Under the pieces are notes generated by a model, which was given only the letters and a program-made list of their open reading frames with translations, ran no database searches and was not told where the DNA came from. From the NCBI GenBank assembly GCA_039807745.1, contig JBDHRV010000029.1, forward strand, positions 1-29,129: a DNA stretch of 29,129 nucleotides, written 5' to 3'. This DNA is from JAEUMW01 sp039807745 (lineage in GTDB: Bacteria > Pseudomonadota > Gammaproteobacteria > Burkholderiales > JAEUMW01). Below are positions 22,125 through 29,129 of this stretch, one piece after another. The translations under genes and the position numbers were made by a program. The stretch's first letter is position 1. Each line of letters begins with the position of its first letter.

Positions 22125-24410
22125 ATGGCCAGATCGCGGGTCGACGCTGCCGCGGAGAGTGCCCTCCCACCCAGAATCGCCGCGCTGATCCGGGAGTCGT
22201 GGTGGCTCCTGCTGGTGGGTGCTTCCGCCTACCTCCTCCTCGTCCTCTTCACGTACCACAAGGGCGATCCGGCCTGGTCGGTGAGCGCGTCGTCGGACGT
22301 GGTGCACAACGCGGGGGGGCGCCTCGGCGCGTGGCTCTCCGACATCCTGCTTTATCTCTTCGGCATTTCGGCCTACTGGTTCGTGCTGTTCCTGCTGAAC
22401 GCGGTGCGCTGGGGCTACGGCCGGCTCGAATCCGCGTCGTTCATCGACCGCCGTTCCGTGGCGGTGGCGGGCGTCGGTTTCGCGATGCTCGTGTGCGCGA
22501 GCGCGGCGATCGAGCACCTGCGCCTGTACAGCCTGACGACGCCGCTGCCGCTCGCGCCTGGCGGCATGATCGGGACGCTGCTGGGCGATCTCTTCGTCAA
22601 GGGCTTCGGCTTCGTCGGATCGACGCTGCTGCTCCTCACGCTCGTGGGAATCGGGTTCTCGCTCTTCACCGGTCTGTCGTGGGTCCGCTTCATGGAGCGC
22701 CTCGGCGGCTGGACCGAGGACGCATGCGCCTGGATCGCAGCCACCTACCGCGCATGGCAGGATCGCCGCGCTGGCACGGTGGCGGTGGTGAAGCGCGAGG
22801 AAGTGGTCGAGGTGGTGAAGAAGATCGTCGAGGAGCACCAGCCGCTGCGCATCGAGCCGCCGGTGCTGGACATTCCACGCTCGGAGCGCGTGGAGCGCGA
22901 GAAACAGGTGCCGCTCTTCGAGGACCTGCCGGATTCGCCGCTGCCGCCGCTCGCGCTGCTCGACCAAGCGGCGAAGGAGGTCGAGCTGTTGTCGCCCGAG
23001 ACGCTGGAATTCACCTCGCGGCTGATCGAGAAGAAGCTGCTCGACTTCGGCGTCGAGGTGCACGTGCAGGCGGCGTATCCCGGTCCGGTGATCACGCGCT
23101 ACGAGATCGAGCCCGCGGTCGGCGTGAAGGGCAGCCAGATCGTGAACCTGGTGAAGGACCTGGCGCGCGCGCTGTCGGTGGTGAGCATCCGCGTGGTCGA
23201 GACGATCCCCGGCAAGAGCTGCATGGGTCTCGAGATCCCGAACCCGAAGCGGCAGATCGTGCGCCTCTCGGAGATCCTGAGCTCGGAGGTGTACGCGGAC
23301 GCGCCGTCGCCGCTCACGATCGCGCTCGGCAAGGACATCTCCGGCAAGCCGGTGGTGGCGGACCTCGGCCGGATGCCGCACGTGCTGGTGGCCGGCACCA
23401 CCGGATCCGGCAAGTCGGTCGCAATCAACGCCATGATCCTGTCGCTGCTGTACAAGGCGCCGCCGGCGCGGGTGCGGCTGATCCTGGTCGATCCCAAGAT
23501 GCTCGAACTCTCGGTGTACGAGGGTATTCCGCAACTTCTGGCGCCGGTGGTCACGGACATGAAGCAGGCCGCGAACGCGCTCTCGTGGTGCGTGGCGGAG
23601 ATGGAGCGGCGTTACAAGCTCATGTCGGTGCTCGGTGTGCGCAACTTGGGTGGCTACAACCAGAAGATCCGCGAAGCCGAGAAGCACAAGAAGCCGCTCA
23701 CGAATCCCTTCACGATCACGCCGGAAGATCCCGAGCCGCTCGCCGAGATGCCGGTCATCGTGGTGGTGATCGACGAGCTCGCGGATCTCATGATGGTGGT
23801 GGGGAAAAAGGTCGAAGAGCTGATCGCGCGGCTCGCCCAAAAGGCGCGCGCGGCGGGCATCCATCTCGTGCTGGCGACGCAGCGCCCGTCGGTGGATGTC
23901 ATCACGGGGCTGATCAAGGCGAACATTCCGTCGCGGGTCGCATTCCAGGTTTCCGCCAAGGTCGATTCGCGCACCATCCTCGACCAGATGGGTGCGGAGA
24001 CGCTGCTGGGGCAGGGCGACATGCTCTACCTGCCGCCCGGGACGGGGATTCCGCAGCGGGTGCACGGCGCGTTCGTCGCCGACCAGGAAGTGCACCGGGT
24101 GGTGGACCATCTCAGGCAGGCGGGCGAGCCGCAGTACGTCGATGGCGTGCTCGACAGCCCGGATGCGGAAGGCGAGGGCGAAGGCGAGGGCGAGGCGGCC
24201 GACGCCGAAGCGGATCCGCTCTACGATCAGGCGGTCGCGATCGTGCTCAAGACGCGGCGGCCGTCGATCTCGCTGGTGCAGCGGCATCTGCGCATCGGCT
24301 ACAACCGGGCGGCGCGCCTGATCGAGCAGATGGAACGCTCGGGGATGGTGTCGCCGATGGGCGCGAGCGGCAATCGCGAGGTACTGGCGCCGGCGTCGGA
24401 CAGCCGGTGA
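22125..24410 (+). CDS. ftsK: DNA translocase FtsK (short form)
   Basis: 761 residues. Four membrane helices (about 25-45, 72-95, 113-133, 150-185) anchor it at the septum. A short linker leads to the RecA-like motor with Walker A GTTGSGKS (424-431) and Walker B VVVIDELADL, then a gamma winged-helix (YDQAVAIVLKTRRPSISLVQRHLRIGY...) that reads KOPS and activates XerCD at dif. It pumps chromosome ends through the closing septum. Motor and gamma are joined by a Glu-Gly repeat (682-690). ATG 22125 is preferred; TTG 22113 is an alternative with no better ribosome site. Confidence 0.96.
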   Translation: MARSRVDAAAESALPPRIAALIRESWWLLLVGASAYLLLVLFTYHKGDPAWSVSASSDVVHNAGGRLGAWLSDILLYLFGISAYWFVLFLLNAVRWGYGRLESASFIDRRSVAVAGVGFAMLVCASAAIEHLRLYSLTTPLPLAPGGMIGTLLGDLFVKGFGFVGSTLLLLTLVGIGFSLFTGLSWVRFMERLGGWTEDACAWIAATYRAWQDRRAGTVAVVKREEVVEVVKKIVEEHQPLRIEPPVLDIPRSERVEREKQVPLFEDLPDSPLPPLALLDQAAKEVELLSPETLEFTSRLIEKKLLDFGVEVHVQAAYPGPVITRYEIEPAVGVKGSQIVNLVKDLARALSVVSIRVVETIPGKSCMGLEIPNPKRQIVRLSEILSSEVYADAPSPLTIALGKDISGKPVVADLGRMPHVLVAGTTGSGKSVAINAMILSLLYKAPPARVRLILVDPKMLELSVYEGIPQLLAPVVTDMKQAANALSWCVAEMERRYKLMSVLGVRNLGGYNQKIREAEKHKKPLTNPFTITPEDPEPLAEMPVIVVVIDELADLMMVVGKKVEELIARLAQKARAAGIHLVLATQRPSVDVITGLIKANIPSRVAFQVSAKVDSRTILDQMGAETLLGQGDMLYLPPGTGIPQRVHGAFVADQEVHRVVDHLRQAGEPQYVDGVLDSPDAEGEGEGEGEAADAEADPLYDQAVAIVLKTRRPSISLVQRHLRIGYNRAARLIEQMERSGMVSPMGASGNREVLAPASDSR

Positions 24411-24473
24411 ACGGGAATCGCTGCGCGCTGCCGCGGTCGAAGTCGCAGATTGCGGACCTTTCCAGACTTCGCC

Positions 24474-25016
24474 ATGATGCAGCGCCTTCTCGCCGGTTTC
24501 CTCCTCGTCTGCGGCCTTGCCTTGGCGAGCGCCGCGCCAGCGCAGCAGGTCTACAAGTGGGTGGACGACAGGGGCGTCACGCACTATGGCGAGAAGCCGC
24601 CCGGCGGCCGGCCGTCCCAGGCCGTCGATGCCACGCCGAGTGGCTGGGTGCGCGAAACCGGCGACGTGAAGGAATGCCACACCATTCGTTGCCAGTACGA
24701 CCGCCTGCGCGCGGAGCGACTGCAGGACGAGGCGCAACGGCTCGCGAACGAGCAGAGCGCTGCGATCCAGAGCGCAGCCAATCCCCGCACCCGCGGCATG
24801 AGCTTCGACACTTTCCGCAGATTGGAGACGGGCATGCCGGAGGGCGAAGTGCTGCTGCGAGCGGGGCCGCCCGATTACCAGTCGAACCAGTTTCTCTCGT
24901 CGGGTTATCTCGGCAAGACCTGGTACTACTACCCGACGCGCTCCGATCCGTTCACCACGGTGATCCAGATCAGCGGCGGGCAGGTATTCTCTCTCGACCG
25001 CGTCCGACAGTTCTGA
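24474..25016 (+). CDS. DUF4124 domain periplasmic protein
   Basis: 180 residues with a signal peptide (cleavage near APA|QQ). The mature N-terminus is the DUF4124 motif VYKWVDDRGVTHYGEKPP. A charged helix (about 70-105) follows. The C-terminal part (FRRLETGMPEGEVLLRAGPPDY...TWYYYP...GGQVFSLDRV) resembles the small SmpA/OmlA (BamE-like) fold. The role is unknown; it presumably binds cell wall or envelope proteins. It lies between ftsK and lolA, with one base separating its stop from the lolA ATG, so the two are almost surely cotranscribed. A second ATG at 24477 is equally possible. Confidence 0.82.
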   Translation: MMQRLLAGFLLVCGLALASAAPAQQVYKWVDDRGVTHYGEKPPGGRPSQAVDATPSGWVRETGDVKECHTIRCQYDRLRAERLQDEAQRLANEQSAAIQSAANPRTRGMSFDTFRRLETGMPEGEVLLRAGPPDYQSNQFLSSGYLGKTWYYYPTRSDPFTTVIQISGGQVFSLDRVRQF

Positions 25017-25017
25017 C

Positions 25018-25644
25018 ATGACACCACTTTCGATTCGCCGCGCGGCGGTCGCCGCTGCGCTGCTCGCGGGGGCCGTCTGCGCCAGCGCCGCGAGCACCGA
25101 CCGGCTCAAGACCTTCGTCGAGCAGACCCGCTCGGCGAGCGCGGACTTCACCCAGACCGTGGTCGATCGCGGCGGCAGGAAGATCCAGCAGGCAAGCGGC
25201 AGTCTGCAGTTCTCGCGGCCCGGTAAGTTCCGCTGGACGTACGAGACTCCGTACCAGCAGCTCATCGTCGGCGACGGCACCAAGCTCTGGATCTTCGACA
25301 AGGACCTGAATCAGGTCACGGCGCGCAAGCTCGACGATGCGCTGGGTGCGAGCCCGGCGGCGCTGCTTGCCGGCGACAACGCCATCGAGAAGAACTTCGA
25401 TCTCCAGAACGCTGCCGCGAAGGACGGCCTGGAGTGGCTGGAGGCGACGCCGAAGAACAGCGAGACCACGTTCGAGCGCATCCGCATGGGATTCCGGGGC
25501 GCTGACCTCGACACGATGGAGCTCAAGGATCAGTTCGGTCAGCTCACCGTCATCCGCTTCACCGATCTCAAGCGCAATCCGGCGCTGTCGCCGGAGCTCT
25601 TCACCTTCACGCCGCCGCAGGGCGCGGATGTGATCGGGGAGTGA
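25018..25644 (+). CDS. lolA: Outer-membrane lipoprotein carrier protein LolA
   Basis: 208 residues with a signal peptide (AVCASAAS region). The mature LolA pattern is clear: SADFTQTVVDRGGRKIQQASG, then the FSRPGKFRWTYETPYQQLIVGDG segment with the conserved Arg, then LWIFDKDLNQVTARKL and a DLKRNPALSPELFTFTPPQGADVI close. It ferries lipoproteins from LolCDE across the periplasm to LolB. The four putative lipoproteins elsewhere in the window would be clients. It sits in the conserved ftsK-lolA-rarA order. Confidence 0.95.
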   Translation: MTPLSIRRAAVAAALLAGAVCASAASTDRLKTFVEQTRSASADFTQTVVDRGGRKIQQASGSLQFSRPGKFRWTYETPYQQLIVGDGTKLWIFDKDLNQVTARKLDDALGASPAALLAGDNAIEKNFDLQNAAAKDGLEWLEATPKNSETTFERIRMGFRGADLDTMELKDQFGQLTVIRFTDLKRNPALSPELFTFTPPQGADVIGE

Positions 25645-25645
25645 C

Positions 25646-25667
25646 GGGAGGGGGGAGGAGGGAAGGG
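25646..25667 (+). other. G-rich tract with four G3+ runs (possible G-quadruplex)
   Basis: Two bases after the lolA stop, 22 bases consist only of G and A, with G-runs of 3, 6, 2, 3 and 3. This fits the G3-loop-G3 pattern for a quadruplex on the coding strand. It is also complementary in blocks (GGGAGG) to the CCTCCC of the repeat before rarA. Confidence 0.55.
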
Positions 25668-25717
25668 TGTGAAGGTTGAAGATGTGAACCGGTCGACGCG
25701 ATACCCATCCAATCCCC

Positions 25718-25750
25718 GCCTCCCGCCTCCCGCCTCCCGCCTCCCGCCTC
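25718..25750. repeat. 7-base tandem repeat (GCCTCCC, 4.7 copies) abutting the rarA start
   Basis: Four exact GCCTCCC units and a partial fifth (GCCTC) end directly at the rarA ATG. The repeat occupies the whole region where a Shine-Dalgarno site would be, and it contains none. The other strand reads GGGAGGC repeated and could form G-rich structures. Confidence 0.85.
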
Positions 25751-27073
25751 ATGTCCGACCTGTTCGCCCACGCCGCACCCGACGCGCCGCTCGCCGACCG
25801 GCTGCGGCCGCAGCGTCTGGAGGACGTGGTCGGCCAGTCGCACCTGCTCGGGCCGGGCAAGCCGCTGCGGCTCGCCATCGAATCCGGCAAGCTGCACTCG
25901 ATGATCCTCTGGGGACCGCCCGGGGTCGGCAAGACAACGCTCGCGCGCCTGCTCGCGCGCGCCTGCAACGCCGAGTTCATCACCATCTCCGCCGTGCTGT
26001 CGGGCGTGAAGGAGATCCGCGACGCGGTCGCACGGGCGCGGGCGGTGCTGGCGCAGTCGGGACGGCCGACGATCCTCTTCGTCGACGAGGTGCACCGGTT
26101 CAACAAGGCGCAGCAGGATGCCTTTCTACCTTACGTGGAGGAGGGGCTCATCACCTTCATCGGGGCGACCACCGAGAATCCCTCGTTCGAGGTGATCGGC
26201 GCGCTGCAATCGCGCGCCACCGTCTACGTGCTCGGCTCGCTCACCGAGACGGAGCTGGGCGTGCTCTTCGATCGTGCACGGGGGCAGGCACTGCCGGATC
26301 TTGCGTTCTCGGATGCGGCGCGGCGGATCATCGTCGACTATGCGGACGGCGACGGCCGCAGGCTGCTGAACCTGCTGGAGCAGCTTCGGACTGCTGCAAC
26401 GGTGCGGGGCACGTCGACGATCGACGATGCCTTCGTCGCGGAGACCCTGACCCAGAGCCTGCGACGGTTCGACAAGGGCGGCGACGCCTTCTACGACCAG
26501 ATCTCCGCACTGCACAAATCGGTGCGCGGCTCCTCGCCCGACGCGGCGCTCTACTGGCTGTGCCGCATGCTCGACGGCGGTGCCGATCCGCTCTACCTGG
26601 GGCGGCGGCTGGTGCGGATGGCGAGCGAGGACATCGGGCTCGCCGACCCGCGCGCGCTGCGCCTCGCGCTCGACGCCTGCGAGACCTACGAACGCCTCGG
26701 CAGTCCGGAGGGCGAACTGGCGCTCGCGCAAGCCGCGATCTATCTCGCCTGCGCGCCCAAGAGCAACGCCGCCTACCTGGCCTACAACGAGGCGCGGGCG
26801 CTGATTCGGGGAGAGCCGTCGCGCCCGGTCCCGGAACATCTGCGCAACGCGCCGACCAGGCTCATGAAGGAGCTGGGATACGGCCGTGCGTACCGCTACG
26901 CCCACGACGAACCGGAAGCCTACGCGGCCGGTGAGCGCTACTTCCCCGAGGGCATGGCAGTGCCGACGTTCTACGTGCCGACCGCCCGCGGGCTCGAAGC
27001 GAAGATCAGGGACAAGCTCACGCACCTCAAGGCGCTCGACGCGGAGGCCGAGAAGGACGACAAGAAGGCGTGA
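25751..27073 (+). CDS. rarA: Replication-associated recombination protein A (AAA+ ATPase, MgsA)
   Basis: 440 residues, full length. It has the family N-terminus (ADRLRPQRLEDVVGQSHLLG), Walker A GPPGVGKT (55-62), Walker B ILFVDEVHRFNK, a sensor-1 IGATTENPSFEV and the C-terminal tetramerisation part with RMASEDIGLADPRAL and a PTRLMKELGYGRAYRYAHD segment. It acts at stalled replication forks with SSB. The start is fixed by the family N-terminus, yet the leader is a pyrimidine repeat without a ribosome site. Its transcript ends at a strong terminator 18 bases after the stop. Confidence 0.95.
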   Translation: MSDLFAHAAPDAPLADRLRPQRLEDVVGQSHLLGPGKPLRLAIESGKLHSMILWGPPGVGKTTLARLLARACNAEFITISAVLSGVKEIRDAVARARAVLAQSGRPTILFVDEVHRFNKAQQDAFLPYVEEGLITFIGATTENPSFEVIGALQSRATVYVLGSLTETELGVLFDRARGQALPDLAFSDAARRIIVDYADGDGRRLLNLLEQLRTAATVRGTSTIDDAFVAETLTQSLRRFDKGGDAFYDQISALHKSVRGSSPDAALYWLCRMLDGGADPLYLGRRLVRMASEDIGLADPRALRLALDACETYERLGSPEGELALAQAAIYLACAPKSNAAYLAYNEARALIRGEPSRPVPEHLRNAPTRLMKELGYGRAYRYAHDEPEAYAAGERYFPEGMAVPTFYVPTARGLEAKIRDKLTHLKALDAEAEKDDKKA

Positions 27074-27090
27074 GTCCGTGCCAGATGGCA

Positions 27091-27128
27091 GAATGCCGCG
27101 GCTGGACGACCGCGGCATTCCTTTTCTT
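27091..27128 (+). terminator. Rho-independent terminator of the ftsK-lolA-rarA cluster
   Basis: GAATGCCGCGG (27091-27101) pairs perfectly with CCGCGGCATTC (27110-27120) around an 8-base loop, followed by CTTTTCTT. It is the only textbook terminator in the window and marks the 3' end of the rarA transcript. Confidence 0.9.
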
Positions 27129-27252
27129 GTGGGAGAGACCCTGAGCGTCCCTCCGGCGCGGAAAGGCTGCTCGTTGCTGATTTCCTTACCAGCCGGAATT
27201 ATATCTTCAGCACCACCCGACTTGTAGCGGGACCGCCGACCGCACACCGCGG

Positions 27253-27280
27253 TTGCGCCTCGCCCGCCAGCGGGTAAACT
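27253..27280 (+). promoter_or_regulatory. Candidate serS promoter
   Basis: TTGCGC (27253-27258) and TAAACT (27275-27280) at 16-base spacing, 42 bases before the serS ATG and downstream of the rarA terminator. An AT-rich patch at 27198-27206 is another possibility. The remainder of 27129-27252 shows no gene or riboswitch-like pattern. Confidence 0.4.
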
Positions 27281-27321
27281 TCCGCGTTCATTCACGGCCC
27301 ACCCTGCGATCGCGATCTCCG

Positions 27322-28602
27322 ATGCTCGATCCTCAACTGCTCCGTACCAGCCTCGAAACCGTCGTCAACCGCCTGGCCGCCAGGGGTCATCTGTTCGACC
27401 AGGAGGCCTACCTGGCCACGGAGGCACAGCGCAAGCTGATTCAGAAGGAGACCGAGGATCTCCAGGCCCGGCGCAACAGCCTCGCCAAGCAGGTAGGGCA
27501 GGCGAAGTCCAAGGGCGAGGACGCCGCCGCGCTCATCGCGGAAGGCGCTGCCCTTGGCGATCGGGTCGCCGGGCTCGGACGCCAGCTGGAAGCCGTGCAG
27601 GCGCGCCTGGAGGCGCAGCTCCTCACGACCCCAAACGTGGCGCACGAGACCGTGCCGCTGGGAGCATCCGCCGAACAGAACGTCGAGGTGCGCAGAGTCG
27701 GCACGCCCCGCGCCCTCGACTTCGAGCCGAAGGACCACGTCGATCTCGGCGCGGCGCTCGGGGGGCTCGATTTCGAGACCGCAGTCAAGATCAGCGGCGC
27801 GCGCTTCGTCGTGATGAAAGGGGCGATCGCGCGGCTGCACCGTGCGATCACGCAATTCATGCTCGACGTGCATACGACCGAGCACGGCTATACCGAGATC
27901 TATGCGCCGTACCTCGTCAACGCCGACAGCATGCGCGGCACGGGACAGTTGCCGAAGTTCAAGGAGGATCTCTTCGCGGTACCGCGCGGGGATCTCGGCG
28001 AGTTCTATCTCATTCCGACCGCGGAAGTGCCGGTCACCAACATCGTCCGCGACGAGATCGTCCCGCAGGGCGAGCTCCCGCTTCGATTCGTCTGCCACAC
28101 GCCCTGCTTCCGCAGCGAGGCGGGCTCCTACGGCAAGGACACGCGCGGCATGATCCGCCAGCATCAGTTCGACAAGGTGGAGCTGGTACAGGTGAGCCAC
28201 CCTGCGCAGTCCTATGATCAGCTCGAAGAGCTGACCGGTCACGCGGAGACGATCCTGCAGCGGCTCGAGCTGCCATATCGCACCGTGGTGCTGTGCACCG
28301 GCGACATGGGGTTCTCGTCCGCCAAGACCTACGACATCGAGGTCTGGCTGCCCGGGCAGAACGCATACCGCGAGATTTCGTCGTGCTCGAACTTCGAGGC
28401 ATTCCAGGCGCGGCGTATGCAGGCGCGCTTTCGCAACGAAAAGGGCAAGCCGGAGCTCGTGCACACGCTGAACGGCTCGGGGCTCGCCGTCGGGAGAACA
28501 CTGGTGGCGGTGCTGGAGAATTATCAGAACGCGGATGGCAGCGTCACGGTTCCTTCGGTGCTGCGACCCTACATGGGCGGGCTCCAGGTCATCCGGGGTT
28601 GA
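27322..28602 (+). CDS. serS: Seryl-tRNA synthetase
   Basis: 426 residues. The N-terminal antiparallel coiled-coil arm (about 25-105, starting at LATEAQRKLIQKETEDLQ) contacts tRNA-Ser. The class II catalytic core includes the serine-binding IPTAEVPVTN segment, motif 2 (CFRSEAGSYGKDTRGMIRQHQF) and motif 3 (NGSGLAVGRTLVAVLEN). It charges tRNA-Ser and tRNA-Sec. The start MLDPQLLRTS is that of the family; the in-frame extension upstream is rejected. It has its own promoter after the rarA terminator. Confidence 0.97.
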   Translation: MLDPQLLRTSLETVVNRLAARGHLFDQEAYLATEAQRKLIQKETEDLQARRNSLAKQVGQAKSKGEDAAALIAEGAALGDRVAGLGRQLEAVQARLEAQLLTTPNVAHETVPLGASAEQNVEVRRVGTPRALDFEPKDHVDLGAALGGLDFETAVKISGARFVVMKGAIARLHRAITQFMLDVHTTEHGYTEIYAPYLVNADSMRGTGQLPKFKEDLFAVPRGDLGEFYLIPTAEVPVTNIVRDEIVPQGELPLRFVCHTPCFRSEAGSYGKDTRGMIRQHQFDKVELVQVSHPAQSYDQLEELTGHAETILQRLELPYRTVVLCTGDMGFSSAKTYDIEVWLPGQNAYREISSCSNFEAFQARRMQARFRNEKGKPELVHTLNGSGLAVGRTLVAVLENYQNADGSVTVPSVLRPYMGGLQVIRG

Positions 28603-28615
28603 TGGGAGGCGAGCG

Positions 28616-29128
28616 ATGGTGGAGCGAAACAGACCCGAACGGCGAACGAACGCTATCGCGGCGGCCGTGCTCGGCGCAGTTCTCGTCAGCGCGTTGCCGG
28701 CGCTTCGGGCCGAGACCGCTGCACCGCCCGCGTCTTCCAAGGAGCTGTTCGAGTGGCTCAAGACGGGTAGCTACAAGGACTGGGCGCGCGAGATCGTCCC
28801 GCACCCCGCAGCCGGCGCGCATCCGGGCGGCGTCCGGGCCAATCTCAATCCTGCGCTCGAAGCTTCGCTGAAAGGCGGCGGCCAGGCGCACCCGGCGGGT
28901 GCGGCCGCCGTGCTCGAGCTCTACGGCAAGAGTGGCGCGCTCCACGGCTGGGCCGTTGCCATCAAGACCCAGGCCGAAAGCGCGGGCGGTCAGGGCTGGT
29001 ACTGGTACGAGGTGCTTTCGGTCAAGGACGGCAACCGGACGCTGGCCGCCGACCGCGGTGTTGCCGCCTGTGTCGAATGCCACGCGCAGGGACGGGACTT
29101 CGTGATGACGCCTTATCCGCTCAAGTGA
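28616..29128 (+). CDS. Periplasmic haem-c protein resembling cytochrome P460
   Basis: 170 residues. GGGAGG five bases before the ATG is a strong ribosome site. A signal peptide (cleavage near LRA|ET) precedes a domain with GWYWYEVLSV and a single C-terminal CVECH haem-c motif followed by GRDFVMTPYPLK. Length, one late CxxCH and the aromatic strand fit the cytochrome P460 family, in which the haem is also cross-linked to a lysine; I cannot assign that lysine. P460 proteins oxidise hydroxylamine or detoxify NO. It starts 13 bases after serS and is probably cotranscribed. Confidence 0.65.
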   Translation: MVERNRPERRTNAIAAAVLGAVLVSALPALRAETAAPPASSKELFEWLKTGSYKDWAREIVPHPAAGAHPGGVRANLNPALEASLKGGGQAHPAGAAAVLELYGKSGALHGWAVAIKTQAESAGGQGWYWYEVLSVKDGNRTLAADRGVAACVECHAQGRDFVMTPYPLK

Positions 29129-29129
29129 G

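Noticed and set aside
22059..25301. Open frame of over 1000 codons on the minus strand, opposite ftsK and its downstream genes
   Set aside because: It is rich in His, Arg and Asp in the way typical of antisense frames of GC-rich genes and has no recognisable domain. The plus strand is securely ftsK, the DUF4124 protein and lolA.
27129..27321. T-box or other riboswitch before serS
   Set aside because: No T-box consensus, specifier-like structure or second terminator is visible, and T-boxes are not typical of proteobacteria.
1..29129. CRISPR array, insertion sequence, prophage, tRNA or attachment site
   Set aside because: No regularly spaced repeats, transposase, integrase, phage protein or tRNA-like sequence was found on either strand.

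Overview
The window is GC-rich, tightly packed bacterial chromosome, almost certainly from a betaproteobacterium. Three things point there: the block ftsK / DUF4124 protein / lolA / rarA / serS; the trxB-smr pair; and a P-II protein whose sequence is of the proteobacterial GlnB type. There is no tRNA or rRNA gene, no insertion sequence, phage gene or CRISPR array. About 29 protein genes fill nearly everything; no gap between genes exceeds about 275 bases.

Layout. Positions 1-5000 hold the signal-peptide end of a gene running off the left edge, a PAS-PAS-GGDEF-EAL c-di-GMP protein, a DUF6279 lipoprotein and two diverged tandem paralogous lipoproteins. Positions 5000-9500 hold a DUF465 (YdcH-like) protein, the ribosome-rescue factor arfB and, facing them, a four-gene operon: TPR protein, COG3146 acyltransferase, archease and the RNA ligase rtcB. 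Positions 9500-12000 hold glnB, then trxB-smr-small conserved protein on the minus strand. Positions 12000-22000 look more accessory: a FolD-family dehydrogenase without the cyclohydrolase lysine, a VIT-family metal transporter, a discoidin-like protein, an HpnM/HpnN-like lipid transport pair, a BASS-family transporter, a sulfotransferase, a macro-domain deacetylase, a Cys-rich CWC protein and galE. Positions 22000-29129 are the conserved block ftsK, DUF4124 protein, lolA, rarA, serS, followed by a haem-c protein resembling cytochrome P460.

Functional themes. RNA repair and ribosome rescue sit face to face (RtcB plus its activator archease against ArfB). Envelope functions recur: LolA, HpnM/HpnN, four lipoproteins or related secreted proteins, and FtsK. 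The observations most worth a second look are the EAL domain that has lost its metal-binding Asp pair next to an apparently intact GGDEF and I-site; the Mtd1-like FolD homologue; the COG3146-archease-RtcB operon; and short G/C-rich tandem repeats at gene ends, including one that abuts the rarA start codon where a ribosome-binding site should be. I found no clear-cut unknown multi-gene defence or mobile system.
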